Made by a program: the position numbers and the translations under genes. Positions 30,301 through 39,202 of a DNA stretch of 64,000 nucleotides are shown piece by piece. The notes under the pieces are model-generated. The model worked only from the letters and a program-made list of their open reading frames with translations. It was not told the origin of the DNA and ran no database searches. The DNA lies in contig NZ_MPKW01000011.1 in NCBI RefSeq assembly GCF_009729415.1, positions 103,417-167,416 on the forward strand. Direction: 5' to 3'. Position 1 is the stretch's first letter. Every line of letters begins with the position of its first letter. The DNA is from Mycolicibacterium sp. CBMA 234. Lineage in GTDB: Bacteria; Actinomycetota; Actinomycetes; Mycobacteriales; Mycobacteriaceae.

Positions 30301-31236
30301 CTAGTCCTCTAGATCGCTCTCCGTGAATACCACGGTGCGGAAACGCGCCGCCGCCTCGGCGCGCGTGCTGACACCGAGCTTGTGCAGCAGGTTATGCACG
30401 TGATTCTTCACCGTGTGGATCGCGATACAGAGTTCATCCGCAATATCGCGATTCGAAAGGCCCTTCTCGAGCATTCGCAGGATCTGGGCCTCCCGCACGG
30501 TAAGAACCAAATCCTTTGCCGCGGGCTGTCGCTGGGTAGCCAGCGCCGACAACCGCCGCATCAAGATCGCCGACACCCGAGGAGAGCACGATGTCTCGCC
30601 ATCGGCGACGCGCTGAATGAGGCCACGAAGGTCGCTCAGCGAATCAGTACGGAGGTGATAGCCGGCGACGCCGGCTTCTGCACACGCCACGATGCCCGTC
30701 TCATCGTCCTCGGCCATGCCCAAAACAATGACTTTCGAGTGCGGGCAGATCTCGAAGGTGGCGCGGAGCAACATGGCACTGTCTCGGGTGTCGAGGTTGA
30801 CCAGGACCAGGCTGGGCCGCTCGTCGGTCAGGGCCGCGAGCAGTGACTCGAGATCCCATGCCACTGCAGGCGCCGGCGCGCCGTCCGCTGCAAAAACAGC
30901 TGCCAGATATTCGCGATACAGCGTGCAGTCGTCGACGATCATCAGTCGCGGCTCACGGCGCAAATGACGGTCATCATGAGAGCCGCCAGCTGCCGGCAAC
31001 CCAACCAAGGCCGATCGAGATTCACGCCCCGAACGACCGCCAGCAGCAGCGCCCGCCGACAACATGGTGGAAACGACATTCGAGCAACCACCGGCCCGCC
31101 GATAGACCCGCTCCGTGGCTCCAGACGAGGAAACGCAGCCAAGATCACGTCGCACCGAGACCGGTTCCCACAGCGGGGACTGGCGCTCTATGAAGTTTGC
31201 TGCCTGCGAGCGGTCGCCGACCGTTTCTGTGCTCAT
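30301..31236 (-). CDS. NarL/LuxR-type response regulator with degenerate receiver
   Basis: 311-aa regulator. An unusual N-terminal extension of about 95 residues, low in hydrophobic content, precedes a receiver domain (about 97-215) and a LuxR HTH (about 240-305, TVREAQILRMLEKGLSNRDIADELCIAIHTVKNHV). The acidic pair D102/D103 is kept. The phospho-acceptor position is N147 (LVLVNLD), the conserved Lys is R196 (GYHLRTDS) and the switch Thr/Ser is G173. Control by ordinary phosphorylation is doubtful. The ATG at 31236 has a gggag site 7 nt upstream. No histidine kinase is adjacent. Confidence 0.87.
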   Translation of the reverse strand: MSTETVGDRSQAANFIERQSPLWEPVSVRRDLGCVSSSGATERVYRRAGGCSNVVSTMLSAGAAAGGRSGRESRSALVGLPAAGGSHDDRHLRREPRLMIVDDCTLYREYLAAVFAADGAPAPAVAWDLESLLAALTDERPSLVLVNLDTRDSAMLLRATFEICPHSKVIVLGMAEDDETGIVACAEAGVAGYHLRTDSLSDLRGLIQRVADGETSCSPRVSAILMRRLSALATQRQPAAKDLVLTVREAQILRMLEKGLSNRDIADELCIAIHTVKNHVHNLLHKLGVSTRAEAAARFRTVVFTESDLED

Positions 31237-31745
31237 ATCCACACTCCCGACACCTTCGAGTACGTGCGGTGGCTCCCACCAAGGATCATTGTGATCGCGC
31301 AATCACCAAATGTCACGAGACGCAAATATTCTACATTTGCGCTAAAATTTGCTAAACTCGCACATTGACGTGGCGATAAATCATCGCAGCAAACTGACGT
31401 CAGATCATATAAACGCTAGATCATGGCTCTTCTACGCCTATCATCGCAGGTCGACAGCCAATGAAAGTGCAGCCTAAGGCAATAGTGACGCGCTAGCACT
31501 GATAACTCGCGATGCCAAAGAAAGCGCTTTGCTACCTTTAGTATATTTGCCTAATATTGACGTTCGCGCTTGCTAGCGAATTCCGGCCTGAGGCCTAGTT
31601 CGGTCCCATCTGGGCCCGCACCAGCACGCCTCCCCGAAACCCCTCCGGCAATTGCTCGACGCCCCGAAAACTGCTGATCATTTGCTGTGAAGTGCAAATA
31701 CGAACCGCACTGGATCCCGTTTGCCCGCTTCTGAACGCCCGCCCG
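31237..31745. promoter_or_regulatory. AT-rich control region with ATTTGC motifs
   Basis: A 509-bp non-coding stretch, markedly AT-rich from about 31310 to 31560. It holds the perfect palindrome CGCAAAT-N7-ATTTGCG at 31321-31341, and further ATTTGC/GCAAAT words near 31348, 31547, 31680 and 31695. No convincing ORF was found. It lies upstream of the response regulator and downstream of the universal stress gene. The palindrome is placed to bind the LuxR-type regulator, or AT-rich DNA may be silenced by Lsr2 (inference). Confidence 0.5.
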
Positions 31746-32531
31746 CTAAGTGGTGCCAGGTGAGGTATTGACCAGTAATAGGTTCGATGTCGCGCGATGG
31801 GTGATGGTGTTTGCAGTGGACCCCAGCACCCGCGCGATGCCGGCCATGCCGCGGTTTCCGATCACCAAAAGGTCGTAGTCGGCCGCAGTCGACAGCACAT
31901 CAGCCGGATCGCCGGGCAGCCCCTGGTGTTCCAGCGGACCGACGGTTTCCAATTGGCTGCCAACGTTAGTCAGAGTCTCGTGCCAGGTAGCAAAATCGCC
32001 GGCGACGGTGACCAGGACCGGCCGCGCACCGAGTGCGACAGCAAAGTCATAACCCGCCTGGACCGCCCTGACCGAGGTGGGAGAACCGTCCGTCGCCAAA
32101 GCGACCGTGCGGAAACGCTCAATCGGCTTGCGGACAAACAACACGTCGACCGGGCTGTGGTGGGACAGCTCGTTCGAGGTACTCCCCAGCAAGCGGCTGG
32201 AGGCATGGCCGAGCCCCGCCGCGCCGACCACAATGAGCGACCGCTCCGACTGCGCCGCGACATCAACCAGAGCGTCGAACGCATTGCCCTTCACCGGAAT
32301 CCGCTCGATCGCACTGACGCCCAGTGCAGTGAGGTCTACATCGGCCCCCTCTGCAGTCAGGTCTGCCCATGGCTGTTCGCGCCCACCGGGCACCGCGACG
32401 CTTGGTTTCCACGCGGTGACGACGCTGACGGGTATGCCGGTAACCGAGGCCATGACGCCGGCAACGGTGACCGCGCCCACCGCCGCTTCGGATCCGTCGG
32501 TGCCGACGACAATCCTGGAATAGGGCGCCAT
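31746..32531 (-). CDS. tandem-domain universal stress protein
   Basis: 261-aa protein with two UspA domains (about residues 1-130 and 135-261). Each ends with the ATP-binding motif G-x2-G-x9-G-S/T: VGAAGLGHASSRLLGST and IGNRGMAGIARVLGST. Mycobacterial tandem USPs bind ATP or cAMP and are induced in hypoxia and stationary phase. The ATG at 32531 has an aaagga site 7 nt upstream. It is the last gene of a likely three-gene operon with the DUF445 and DUF4393-like genes (27-bp gap). Confidence 0.93.
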   Translation of the reverse strand: MAPYSRIVVGTDGSEAAVGAVTVAGVMASVTGIPVSVVTAWKPSVAVPGGREQPWADLTAEGADVDLTALGVSAIERIPVKGNAFDALVDVAAQSERSLIVVGAAGLGHASSRLLGSTSNELSHHSPVDVLFVRKPIERFRTVALATDGSPTSVRAVQAGYDFAVALGARPVLVTVAGDFATWHETLTNVGSQLETVGPLEHQGLPGDPADVLSTAADYDLLVIGNRGMAGIARVLGSTANTITHRATSNLLLVNTSPGTT

Positions 32532-32558
32532 TGTGGTCCTTTCGATCGTCACGCGGGG

Positions 32559-33977
32559 TCAGGCACCGAAGACGAGGATGTGAACGGCTCCGACCAGAAT
32601 TCCCAACAGCCCGCCGTGCGCGTACAGCAGCCAGGCGTCCTGCTCGATAGCCGAGTACAGCATCTCGCCGAATTTGTCGGGCGGCAGGGCCCGGAACTTC
32701 TCTGTGGCGAACGTTTCGATCTTCTTGGCCTGGGTCTTGTTGAAGCCGGGATCGTAGAGCACGCTCGGGGCGAAATCGACCAGCTTGTCCCCGGCACCAC
32801 GTTGCAGCCCTGCGACATCGACGACGCCAAATGAGTTGCGGGCGATGACAAGGTACGGCCCCAGGATGCGTTCGGCCTCTTCGCCGACTGCGGTCTGGAT
32901 GAGCGCCCGCGTCTTGTCGGCGCTGGCGCCGTTGAGCAGTTCATGCGCGAAGTTCTTGACCGTCAGGACCTGCAGCGACAGCATGGTGGCGAGTTCGTGC
33001 GCGGCCTGATGCTGACGCTTCGCGAAAAGCCCTTGCTTCCAGAGGTATTTGTAGCGGGGCTGCGGCTCCCCTGGCTCGAACACCACCTTGATGGCGATGA
33101 TGTTGACGATGATCCCGATGACGGCCGCGCCACCGAGCACCCACAGCCATGTGGGCAGGAAGTGCAGGATCGAGTCGATGAACCCCGGCACCTGGACTGA
33201 GAAGCCACCATGGCCGCCATGGTCACGCGCCTCGTCGCTGGTGTAGTAGATCAGCGACAGCCACAGCGCCAGCACGATGCCGAACGGAAAGCCCAGTGCA
33301 CCGATGCGCACCATGAACCGCAGTTCGGGGACCGCCATGCCTTTGATGATGTCGCGCAAGACTTCTGGGTTGCGGCGCAGGAAGTTGACGGTCATCAGTT
33401 TGACGTTGAGCAGCTGGTCGATGTTCTCGCCGATCTTGGCGAACGCGCGCTTGGAAATGGTCGGCAGCTCGGCATCGACGGTCTGCAGCACCTCGTCCTT
33501 CAGCGGTTGTGGCAGCGACCGCCACATCTGCGGGTGCCGGGCTTCGATGATCTCTGTGGTCAACCTGCCGATGTCCGGCCTGGCCGCTACGGCAATGGCT
33601 TTCGCGAGCTTGTCCGGGTTGAGTTGCGCGTAGAAGTCCGAGATTTTGCCTATTCGGGCGATGGACGTGTCGACGATCAAACTGGCCATCTTCTCGGCCC
33701 GACAAGGGATAAACCCCTGGAAGCCCAGGATTCCGTTGGGCGCGAACGTCGGCAGAATCTGCACCTTGCGCGGCAGGAACGGAAATATCCGTTTGAGGCC
33801 CGGCACGTAGAACCCGGTGAACCGCACTGGCGCGAAAAGCATGATGACGCCAGTCCAGTTGGTGATCAAGCCGGCGATCATGCTGAAGATCGGCACGCTG
33901 ATGATGTCGACGATGAATTTCGATTGTCCGGTGAGCTCCTCCCAATCAAGAAAGGGCCCGGCGGCGAGCGTTGTCAT
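32559..33977 (-). CDS. DUF445 membrane protein
   Basis: 472-aa protein of the DUF445 family, function unknown. It starts with a membrane segment (about 24-48, FIVDIISVPIFSMIAGLITNW) and the conserved PVRFTGFYVPGLKRIFPFLPRK and GILGFQGFIPCRAEKMA motifs. A long helical region, two central membrane segments (about 225-245, 275-300) and a C-terminal hydrophobic anchor follow. Family members sit in the inner membrane with a large helical domain. A caggaac site precedes the ATG. It lies between the stress protein and a DUF4393-like gene with short gaps, indicating one transcript. Confidence 0.85.
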   Translation of the reverse strand: MTTLAAGPFLDWEELTGQSKFIVDIISVPIFSMIAGLITNWTGVIMLFAPVRFTGFYVPGLKRIFPFLPRKVQILPTFAPNGILGFQGFIPCRAEKMASLIVDTSIARIGKISDFYAQLNPDKLAKAIAVAARPDIGRLTTEIIEARHPQMWRSLPQPLKDEVLQTVDAELPTISKRAFAKIGENIDQLLNVKLMTVNFLRRNPEVLRDIIKGMAVPELRFMVRIGALGFPFGIVLALWLSLIYYTSDEARDHGGHGGFSVQVPGFIDSILHFLPTWLWVLGGAAVIGIIVNIIAIKVVFEPGEPQPRYKYLWKQGLFAKRQHQAAHELATMLSLQVLTVKNFAHELLNGASADKTRALIQTAVGEEAERILGPYLVIARNSFGVVDVAGLQRGAGDKLVDFAPSVLYDPGFNKTQAKKIETFATEKFRALPPDKFGEMLYSAIEQDAWLLYAHGGLLGILVGAVHILVFGA

Positions 33978-34007
33978 GGAATGTTCCTGGGCTGGTTGGG
34001 GTTTGGG

Positions 34008-35114
34008 TCAGTGCTTGTGATTGTGCGCAGCAGGGTCCGGCGGGCCTTTACCGATGATCTTGTCGCCGCGCTCGTCGGTGGCCCAGCCGCCGGCGTCATA
34101 GCCGTCGGTGTCGATGCACACTTTGCAGAACTGCTCGCCGAACTCCGACAGGTAGATGCTGCGGTACACGCTGATGGTCTTGGGAACATTCTCGGTCACC
34201 TCAAGGGCGCGCGGTTGCACCTCGAGTAGTGCGTACCGCCGGTAGTCGGCGACGGGTTCGGCCGAAAAACGCACCAATCCAAGACGATTCAGATTGGCGA
34301 GATAGCGCTGGTCGGCCTCCGGCCACCGGCACCCGGCCATATCCGCGATCATGTTGACGCCGCTGACGAGCCGCTCCGAGCCGACCTGAAACATCGTCTT
34401 GGTTCGGATATCGATGGACGGTTGGATGCCCGCGACGGCCAGGAAGCGCAACATCCGAACTTCATCCGGTGCCAGTTCGTGGAGGATTTGTTCGAATGCC
34501 GGATGCCGGTGCGTCTGCTTGCCGGTCGGTTTCTGCGACTTCGCGATCAGTTCGTCACCGCACTGACGGAGATCGGCGTCGGTGTCGTGCTTTCCGGATT
34601 TCTTGTCGCCGTCGTGGTGGTCGGCAGTCTTCTTGCCGGGTTCTTCGGCGCCGCCGATCACACGTCGCACCGGTGTCACGGCTGCGCCGATGACGGCCGC
34701 GGGATTCAATGCCGTCTCGGCGGCACGTTTCAGACCGCCGAAGATGCCCGGACTGTCGGTGGGAACCGGAGCCGAGGTCGCAACCGGCAGCACAACCGTT
34801 GCGGCGCCGCCATTTTCGTGTTCGTCAATTTCGTCGTCGGAGTCGTCGGTCTCGTCCTCCGCCGCAGCGATGGCAGCAGGGGGTGCGGACGCCTGTCGGA
34901 TAGGTAGCCGGCTGAGGACATTGACCATCTTCAGCAGGTCGCCTGCCGCCGCGCGGGTCGACTGCACCGCAGCCGCAATATCCCGCACCGTGTCGAGGCC
35001 CAGCTTGGTCAGCGGGTCGACGATGGCGCCCAACGGGTTTCCGCTCTGATCTTTTCCGCGATCGTCCGACGGCGGCGTGCGGCGGTTATCGTCAGATCTC
35101 GGATCGTCACCCAT
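34008..35114 (-). CDS. DUF4393 / Abi-alpha-like protein
   Basis: 368-aa protein. The N-terminal 100 residues are charged and contain an amphipathic segment (GAIVDPLTKLGLDTVRDIA). A linker rich in Ala, Pro, His and Asp follows. The C-terminal domain (about 200-345) resembles the Abi-alpha/DUF4393 family: HPAFEQILHELAPDEVRMLRFL, a winged-helix-like ADQRYLANLNRLGLVRF and the ending LSEFGEQFCKVCI. Some relatives are linked to abortive phage infection; no such role is shown here. The ATG at 35114 has a ggagg site. First gene of the operon with DUF445 and the universal stress protein. Confidence 0.7.
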   Translation of the reverse strand: MGDDPRSDDNRRTPPSDDRGKDQSGNPLGAIVDPLTKLGLDTVRDIAAAVQSTRAAAGDLLKMVNVLSRLPIRQASAPPAAIAAAEDETDDSDDEIDEHENGGAATVVLPVATSAPVPTDSPGIFGGLKRAAETALNPAAVIGAAVTPVRRVIGGAEEPGKKTADHHDGDKKSGKHDTDADLRQCGDELIAKSQKPTGKQTHRHPAFEQILHELAPDEVRMLRFLAVAGIQPSIDIRTKTMFQVGSERLVSGVNMIADMAGCRWPEADQRYLANLNRLGLVRFSAEPVADYRRYALLEVQPRALEVTENVPKTISVYRSIYLSEFGEQFCKVCIDTDGYDAGGWATDERGDKIIGKGPPDPAAHNHKH

Positions 35115-35298
35115 AATTCGCCTCCGTCAGACTGTGCAAGCAATTATCCAAAAGACCAGCTCGCAGACATGCGTTTCGCACTGATCAACAAAGTACTGAC
35201 GGCAGCGCAGGCAAACTACGTCGCAAACAACCAAAATTGACCGGCCACTGACAGCGACTATTGTCGGCGGTCACCAAACGGCGCGATGCGCCGAATTG

Positions 35299-36567
35299 TC
35301 AGGGCAGAACCGCGGCGCCGAACCAGTGACACAGCAGCAACGCGACTTCGATCTCGAGCCGATCGTTGACGATGGGCCTGCCTCGACGGGCAATCGCGCG
35401 CCCTACCCGGTATTTGATCGAATTCGAGTGGAGGTGCAGCTCATCGGCGGCCGCCTTGAAGCTCGAACCGGTGCTCAGAAAGACCCGCAGGGTTTCCCGC
35501 AGCCGCTCATCGTTCTCCGTATTACTCGCCAGGGGTCCCAATATCTCGGTCACCCATACCCCGATGGCTCCGTAGTTGTCGCCCAGCAGCGTCGCGACAG
35601 GAAGCCCAGGGTCACTTGCCGCGGTGACCCGGCGAGCGTCGGACCCCGATACGACCGCCACCGCGCGAGCTTGCACCGCTTGCTCGTGCGAACGGCGGAA
35701 CCCGTCGATGCCAGGCAGCGGATTGCCAGTGGCAATCCACGGTGCATCCGGTTGTGTCGCCACGAACGCGCGAATCCGTTCGGGCACCTCCGTGTCGATG
35801 CTCGCCGACACCGGTATCCACACCCACGCGGTGAGGTGATCCACCGACAGGAACAGCGGCGCGTCCTTGGCGCCGAGTGCCGACGCGAGGTGGTTCGCAA
35901 AGCGCTCCATCGAGACCAGCTCGTCGCCGCGGCCCGTGTCTGGGTACCACAGCGCGGCGGCCACATGAATGCGCCGCAGCGGGTACCGGATGTCCGCGGT
36001 CAGCTCGTCGATATCACCGCCAATTTCCCCGAGAATATCGCGAACACGTTGTGCGCGAACACTATTACGGTTCTCGACCCATCGGTCGTATTCGCCCTGA
36101 TAGGCGGTCAGCACTTGCTGCGAGATCCAGTCGATGTAGCCGAACGAGATGGTCTGGACGTACTTGAAGACCTCCAGGCTCAATCGCGGATCCATCTTTG
36201 AGGCGCCCACCTCGTCGAGCACAAAGTTCAGCACCTCCTGGTGCCCCAGCCGGTAAGCGCGCACAACGGCATTCGCAGGTATCCCCCGCTGCGCCATGCG
36301 CCGGGCGTGCTCAAGTGCCTGCGTCGGCGGCTCGACGTCTTCGATCGGAATCCGGTGGCGAATGGACGAGAAGACGGTTTCGACGTTGGCGGCGACGGTG
36401 TCCTGCTGCAATTCGAGTAGCTGGGCGTCCTCGCCGAGCTCGGCGATCTCGGTGATGAGGATCTTCTGGATGGACTGCGTGATGTCCTTCAGCTTGCCGA
36501 CCAGCTGACCAATGATCTCGGCCGCCTGGGCGACGACAGCACCGTCGTCGCCGCGTCGATCAGCCAT
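35299..36567 (-). CDS. PucR/CdaR-type transcriptional regulator
   Basis: 422-aa regulator. The N-terminal helical sensor region (about 1-150) is followed by a GGDEF-like middle domain and the C-terminal PucR HTH (LRETLRVFLSTGSSFKAAADELHLHSNSIKYRVGRA). Such proteins activate catabolic operons in response to substrates. It is divergent from the P450/reductase/Rieske cluster and is the obvious regulator of it. The ATG at 36567 is 6 nt from TACGGT on the same strand, so a leaderless start is favoured over upstream codons that lack any ribosome site. Confidence 0.88.
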   Translation of the reverse strand: MADRRGDDGAVVAQAAEIIGQLVGKLKDITQSIQKILITEIAELGEDAQLLELQQDTVAANVETVFSSIRHRIPIEDVEPPTQALEHARRMAQRGIPANAVVRAYRLGHQEVLNFVLDEVGASKMDPRLSLEVFKYVQTISFGYIDWISQQVLTAYQGEYDRWVENRNSVRAQRVRDILGEIGGDIDELTADIRYPLRRIHVAAALWYPDTGRGDELVSMERFANHLASALGAKDAPLFLSVDHLTAWVWIPVSASIDTEVPERIRAFVATQPDAPWIATGNPLPGIDGFRRSHEQAVQARAVAVVSGSDARRVTAASDPGLPVATLLGDNYGAIGVWVTEILGPLASNTENDERLRETLRVFLSTGSSFKAAADELHLHSNSIKYRVGRAIARRGRPIVNDRLEIEVALLLCHWFGAAVLP

Positions 36568-36986
36568 GGAGCGACCGTAGAGCACGCCACCGCCGAGGTG
36601 TGGGAAATCGGTTGATTGTCTCCGCACGACAATGCCGCACCGAAATTGACGCGATAGTTAGTGCACTCGAGACGTCGATATGTCCGCAGGAGATGACTAG
36701 CTTTTTCCCCAAGGTAGCTCCACACGGGAGACGAATTGCCAACGCGCACAAGGCGAGTGATCAATGTTAAAGGCCCAACAGGCACTTCGGCCCACGTTCG
36801 GCGCCTCGTCGTCATTCGGCGGCTCGGTTCAAGCCATCACCGACGCCGCAGCCCGGGCTTCGGGCAGTGCCTGAGCCACCGACAGCAAAATCTGCAAACG
36901 CCGCAAACGCCGCGGACTCGGGCATAGGGTCGAAACGCGGCATGTACTCCATCACCACGAGATGCGAATGCCAAAAGGAGGCACCA
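36568..36986. promoter_or_regulatory. divergent control region pucR-like / P450 operon
   Basis: 419 bp without a supported gene. It holds the pucR-like -10 box (TACGGT, 36574-36579, minus), a tandem 9-bp direct repeat GCAAACGCC x2 at 36894-36911 and the strong P450 ribosome site (aaaggagg) just before 36987. In-frame codons precede the P450 GTG, but their sequence is not P450-like. The direct repeat, about 75 bp before the P450 start, is a candidate activator site. Confidence 0.5.
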
Positions 36987-38231
36987 GTGAAATCTCCAGC
37001 CGCAGCAGAATTGGACCTGGCAAATGTCGACCTGGCCGACCCTGCGGTCTGGGATGACGGCCCGCCCTACGAATTGTTCGCCCGCATGCAGCGCGAAGAC
37101 CCGGTGCACTACAGCAAGCAAAGCAATGCACCCGGCGAAGGTGGTTTCTGGTCCATCACTCGCTTCGATGACATCCGCGCCGTCAGCCGCGACCACCGAA
37201 CGTTCTCGTCCGAAAAGCGCGGCATCTTCAGCGTCGACGACATCGGCGTCCCGCTGGATGTGCAACGCCTGCAACTGATTTCGATGGATCCGCCGCGGCA
37301 TGACCGACTCAAGGCGATCGTCATCAAAGCGTTCACCCCGGAGCGGGTGGCGGCCCATGAGGAAGCCATCAAGCGCATCATCAACGAAGTACTCGACAAC
37401 GTCGCGGACCGCGACAGTTTCGACCTGGTCCGTGACGTGGCACGGCCGGTCCCTGCGCGCGTGATCGGCTCGATGCTCGGTACTCCCGTCGAGGATGACG
37501 AGCGGCTCGTGTACTGGACCAACGTGTTCAGCGCATTCGAAGACCCCGAAATCCGCGAGCAGTGGGACGACGCCGGCGCCATCGTCACCGAGATCATCAC
37601 GTATCTGGGCCAGCAGATGGCGCAGCGGCGGGAGAATCCCCGGGATGACCTGATCACCGCGGTGATGAACGCCGAAGTGGACGGCGAGAAGCTGGGCGAG
37701 CTCGAAATGGCAACGTTCTTCGCCTTGCTGATGACGGCCGGGAACGACTCGACGCGGGCGACGTACAGCGCGACCATGCTCGCGTTGATGCAGAACCCGG
37801 ACCAGCTCATCCTGCTGAAGGAAAACCCTGAACTGATCGACGCCACAGTCGAAGAGGGGCTCCGGTACGCCCCCGCGTTCGCCTTCATGGGCCGCGCGGC
37901 GACCACGGACGTCGAACTGGGCGGCAAGCAGATCAAGGAAGGCGACCGCCTCCTGCTTTGGTACCTGGCCTCCAACCGCGACGAGACCGCGTTCGAGAAT
38001 CCGCACGAATTCGACATCACCAGGGAAGAGCTGGCCGACAAGCACCAAGCCTTCGGTGGCCGGGGCAAGCACTTCTGCCTCGGCGCCAATCTTGCTCGCC
38101 TGGAGCTCAAGTTATGGATTGAGGAGACCATCCGGCGCTTCCCCGACCTCACCGTCGACGGCGAGCCGACGCGAGTGCGCGCACTGTTCCTGAACCAGTA
38201 CAAGTCGATCCCAGTAAGGCAGACACGATGA
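36987..38231 (+). CDS. cytochrome P450 monooxygenase
   Basis: Haem-thiolate monooxygenase of 414 aa. The I-helix oxygen-activating motif is AGNDST (near residue 249), the K-helix ExxR is EEGLR, and the haem-binding loop is FGGRGKHFCLG with the Cys ligand. It also has SMDPPRHDRLK after the C-helix region, all typical of soluble bacterial class I P450s. The GTG at 36987 is supported by aaaggagg 6 nt upstream. Its stop overlaps the next ATG by 4 bp (ATGA), so the reductase is translated with it and is its likely electron donor. The substrate is unknown; the nearby GMC gene hints at a steroid- or alcohol-type compound. Confidence 0.95.
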   Translation: MKSPAAAELDLANVDLADPAVWDDGPPYELFARMQREDPVHYSKQSNAPGEGGFWSITRFDDIRAVSRDHRTFSSEKRGIFSVDDIGVPLDVQRLQLISMDPPRHDRLKAIVIKAFTPERVAAHEEAIKRIINEVLDNVADRDSFDLVRDVARPVPARVIGSMLGTPVEDDERLVYWTNVFSAFEDPEIREQWDDAGAIVTEIITYLGQQMAQRRENPRDDLITAVMNAEVDGEKLGELEMATFFALLMTAGNDSTRATYSATMLALMQNPDQLILLKENPELIDATVEEGLRYAPAFAFMGRAATTDVELGGKQIKEGDRLLLWYLASNRDETAFENPHEFDITREELADKHQAFGGRGKHFCLGANLARLELKLWIEETIRRFPDLTVDGEPTRVRALFLNQYKSIPVRQTR

Positions 38232-39202
38232 GTAAGTCCGCATATAGGGAAGTCGAGGTTGACCTGGAGGTCCGTCGACGCGAGCAGTCAGCCGACGGTG
38301 TCGTCACGTTGACGCTCGCCGACCCGTCCGGCGCCGACCTGCCCGAGTGGGCCCCCGGCGCTCACATCGACCTGGTGATGACGCCCGAGCTGACCCGGCA
38401 GTACTCGCTGTGCGGCAGCACGGCCAGCCGGACCGAATGGCAGGTGGGCGTCCTGCTCGACCCAAGCACCCGCGGTGGTTCCCAGTTCGTCCACGACAAG
38501 CTGAACGAAGGCGCCACGGTCCGAGTTCGCGGTCCGCGCAACCACTTTGCGCTTGTGAGTTCGCCGCGCTACCAATTCGTCGCCGGCGGCATCGGCATCA
38601 CACCGATGCTCCCGATGATCGAAGCGGCCGAGGCCACCGGTGCCGACTGGCACTTGCTCTACGGCGGCAGCGCCCGCTCGTCTATGGCGTACGCCGATCG
38701 ATTGGCGCAGTACGGCGAGCGCGTCACCTTCTGTGCGCGCGACGAGCGGGGCGACGAATTCAGGACGACGCTGACGTCGATTCTTTCTGCGCCGCAGGAG
38801 AACACACTGGTGTACTGCTGCGGGCCGGAAGGCCTGCTGGATGCGGTCGAAAAGGGATGCGACGCATGGCCGCCGGACAGCCTCCATCTGGAACGCTTCT
38901 CGGCCAAGACAATCGAAGAGCCGTCGGATGCCCTCGACACCTTCGAAGTGGAGTGTCAACGGTCCGGTGTCACCCTGACCATCCCGTCCGACAAGACCAT
39001 CTACGACGTAGCCGAAGAAGCCGGCCTCGACGTACTGGGATCGTGCATGGAGGGCGTCTGCGGCACCTGCGAATGCGAAATCGTCTCGGGTGAGGGCGAT
39101 CACCGCGACTCCGTGCTCACTGATTCGGAGAAGACGGCCAACCAAACAATCATGATCTGCGTCTCACGCTCCCGCTCGGAAAGGCTGGTGCTCGACCTAT
39201 GA
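38228..39202 (+). CDS. phthalate-dioxygenase-reductase-type FMN/[2Fe-2S] protein
   Basis: 324-aa NAD(P)H-dependent reductase of the PDR/VanB class. The FMN domain has RQYSLC (about 57-62). The NAD domain has GGIGITPM (about 120-127) and the YCCGPEGL turn. The C-terminal plant-type ferredoxin carries CMEGVCGTCECE and a further Cys (MICVSRS). It passes electrons from NADH to an oxygenase. It overlaps the P450 upstream and the Rieske oxygenase downstream by 4 bp each, so it may serve both. In CYP116B enzymes the same reductase type is fused to a P450; here it is separate. Confidence 0.95.
   Translation: MSKSAYREVEVDLEVRRREQSADGVVTLTLADPSGADLPEWAPGAHIDLVMTPELTRQYSLCGSTASRTEWQVGVLLDPSTRGGSQFVHDKLNEGATVRVRGPRNHFALVSSPRYQFVAGGIGITPMLPMIEAAEATGADWHLLYGGSARSSMAYADRLAQYGERVTFCARDERGDEFRTTLTSILSAPQENTLVYCCGPEGLLDAVEKGCDAWPPDSLHLERFSAKTIEEPSDALDTFEVECQRSGVTLTIPSDKTIYDVAEEAGLDVLGSCMEGVCGTCECEIVSGEGDHRDSVLTDSEKTANQTIMICVSRSRSERLVLDL

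Noticed and set aside
36867..36986. Upstream extension of the P450 (40 codons)
   Set aside because: Not P450-like; the GTG at 36987 has an ideal aaaggagg site and gives a normal length.
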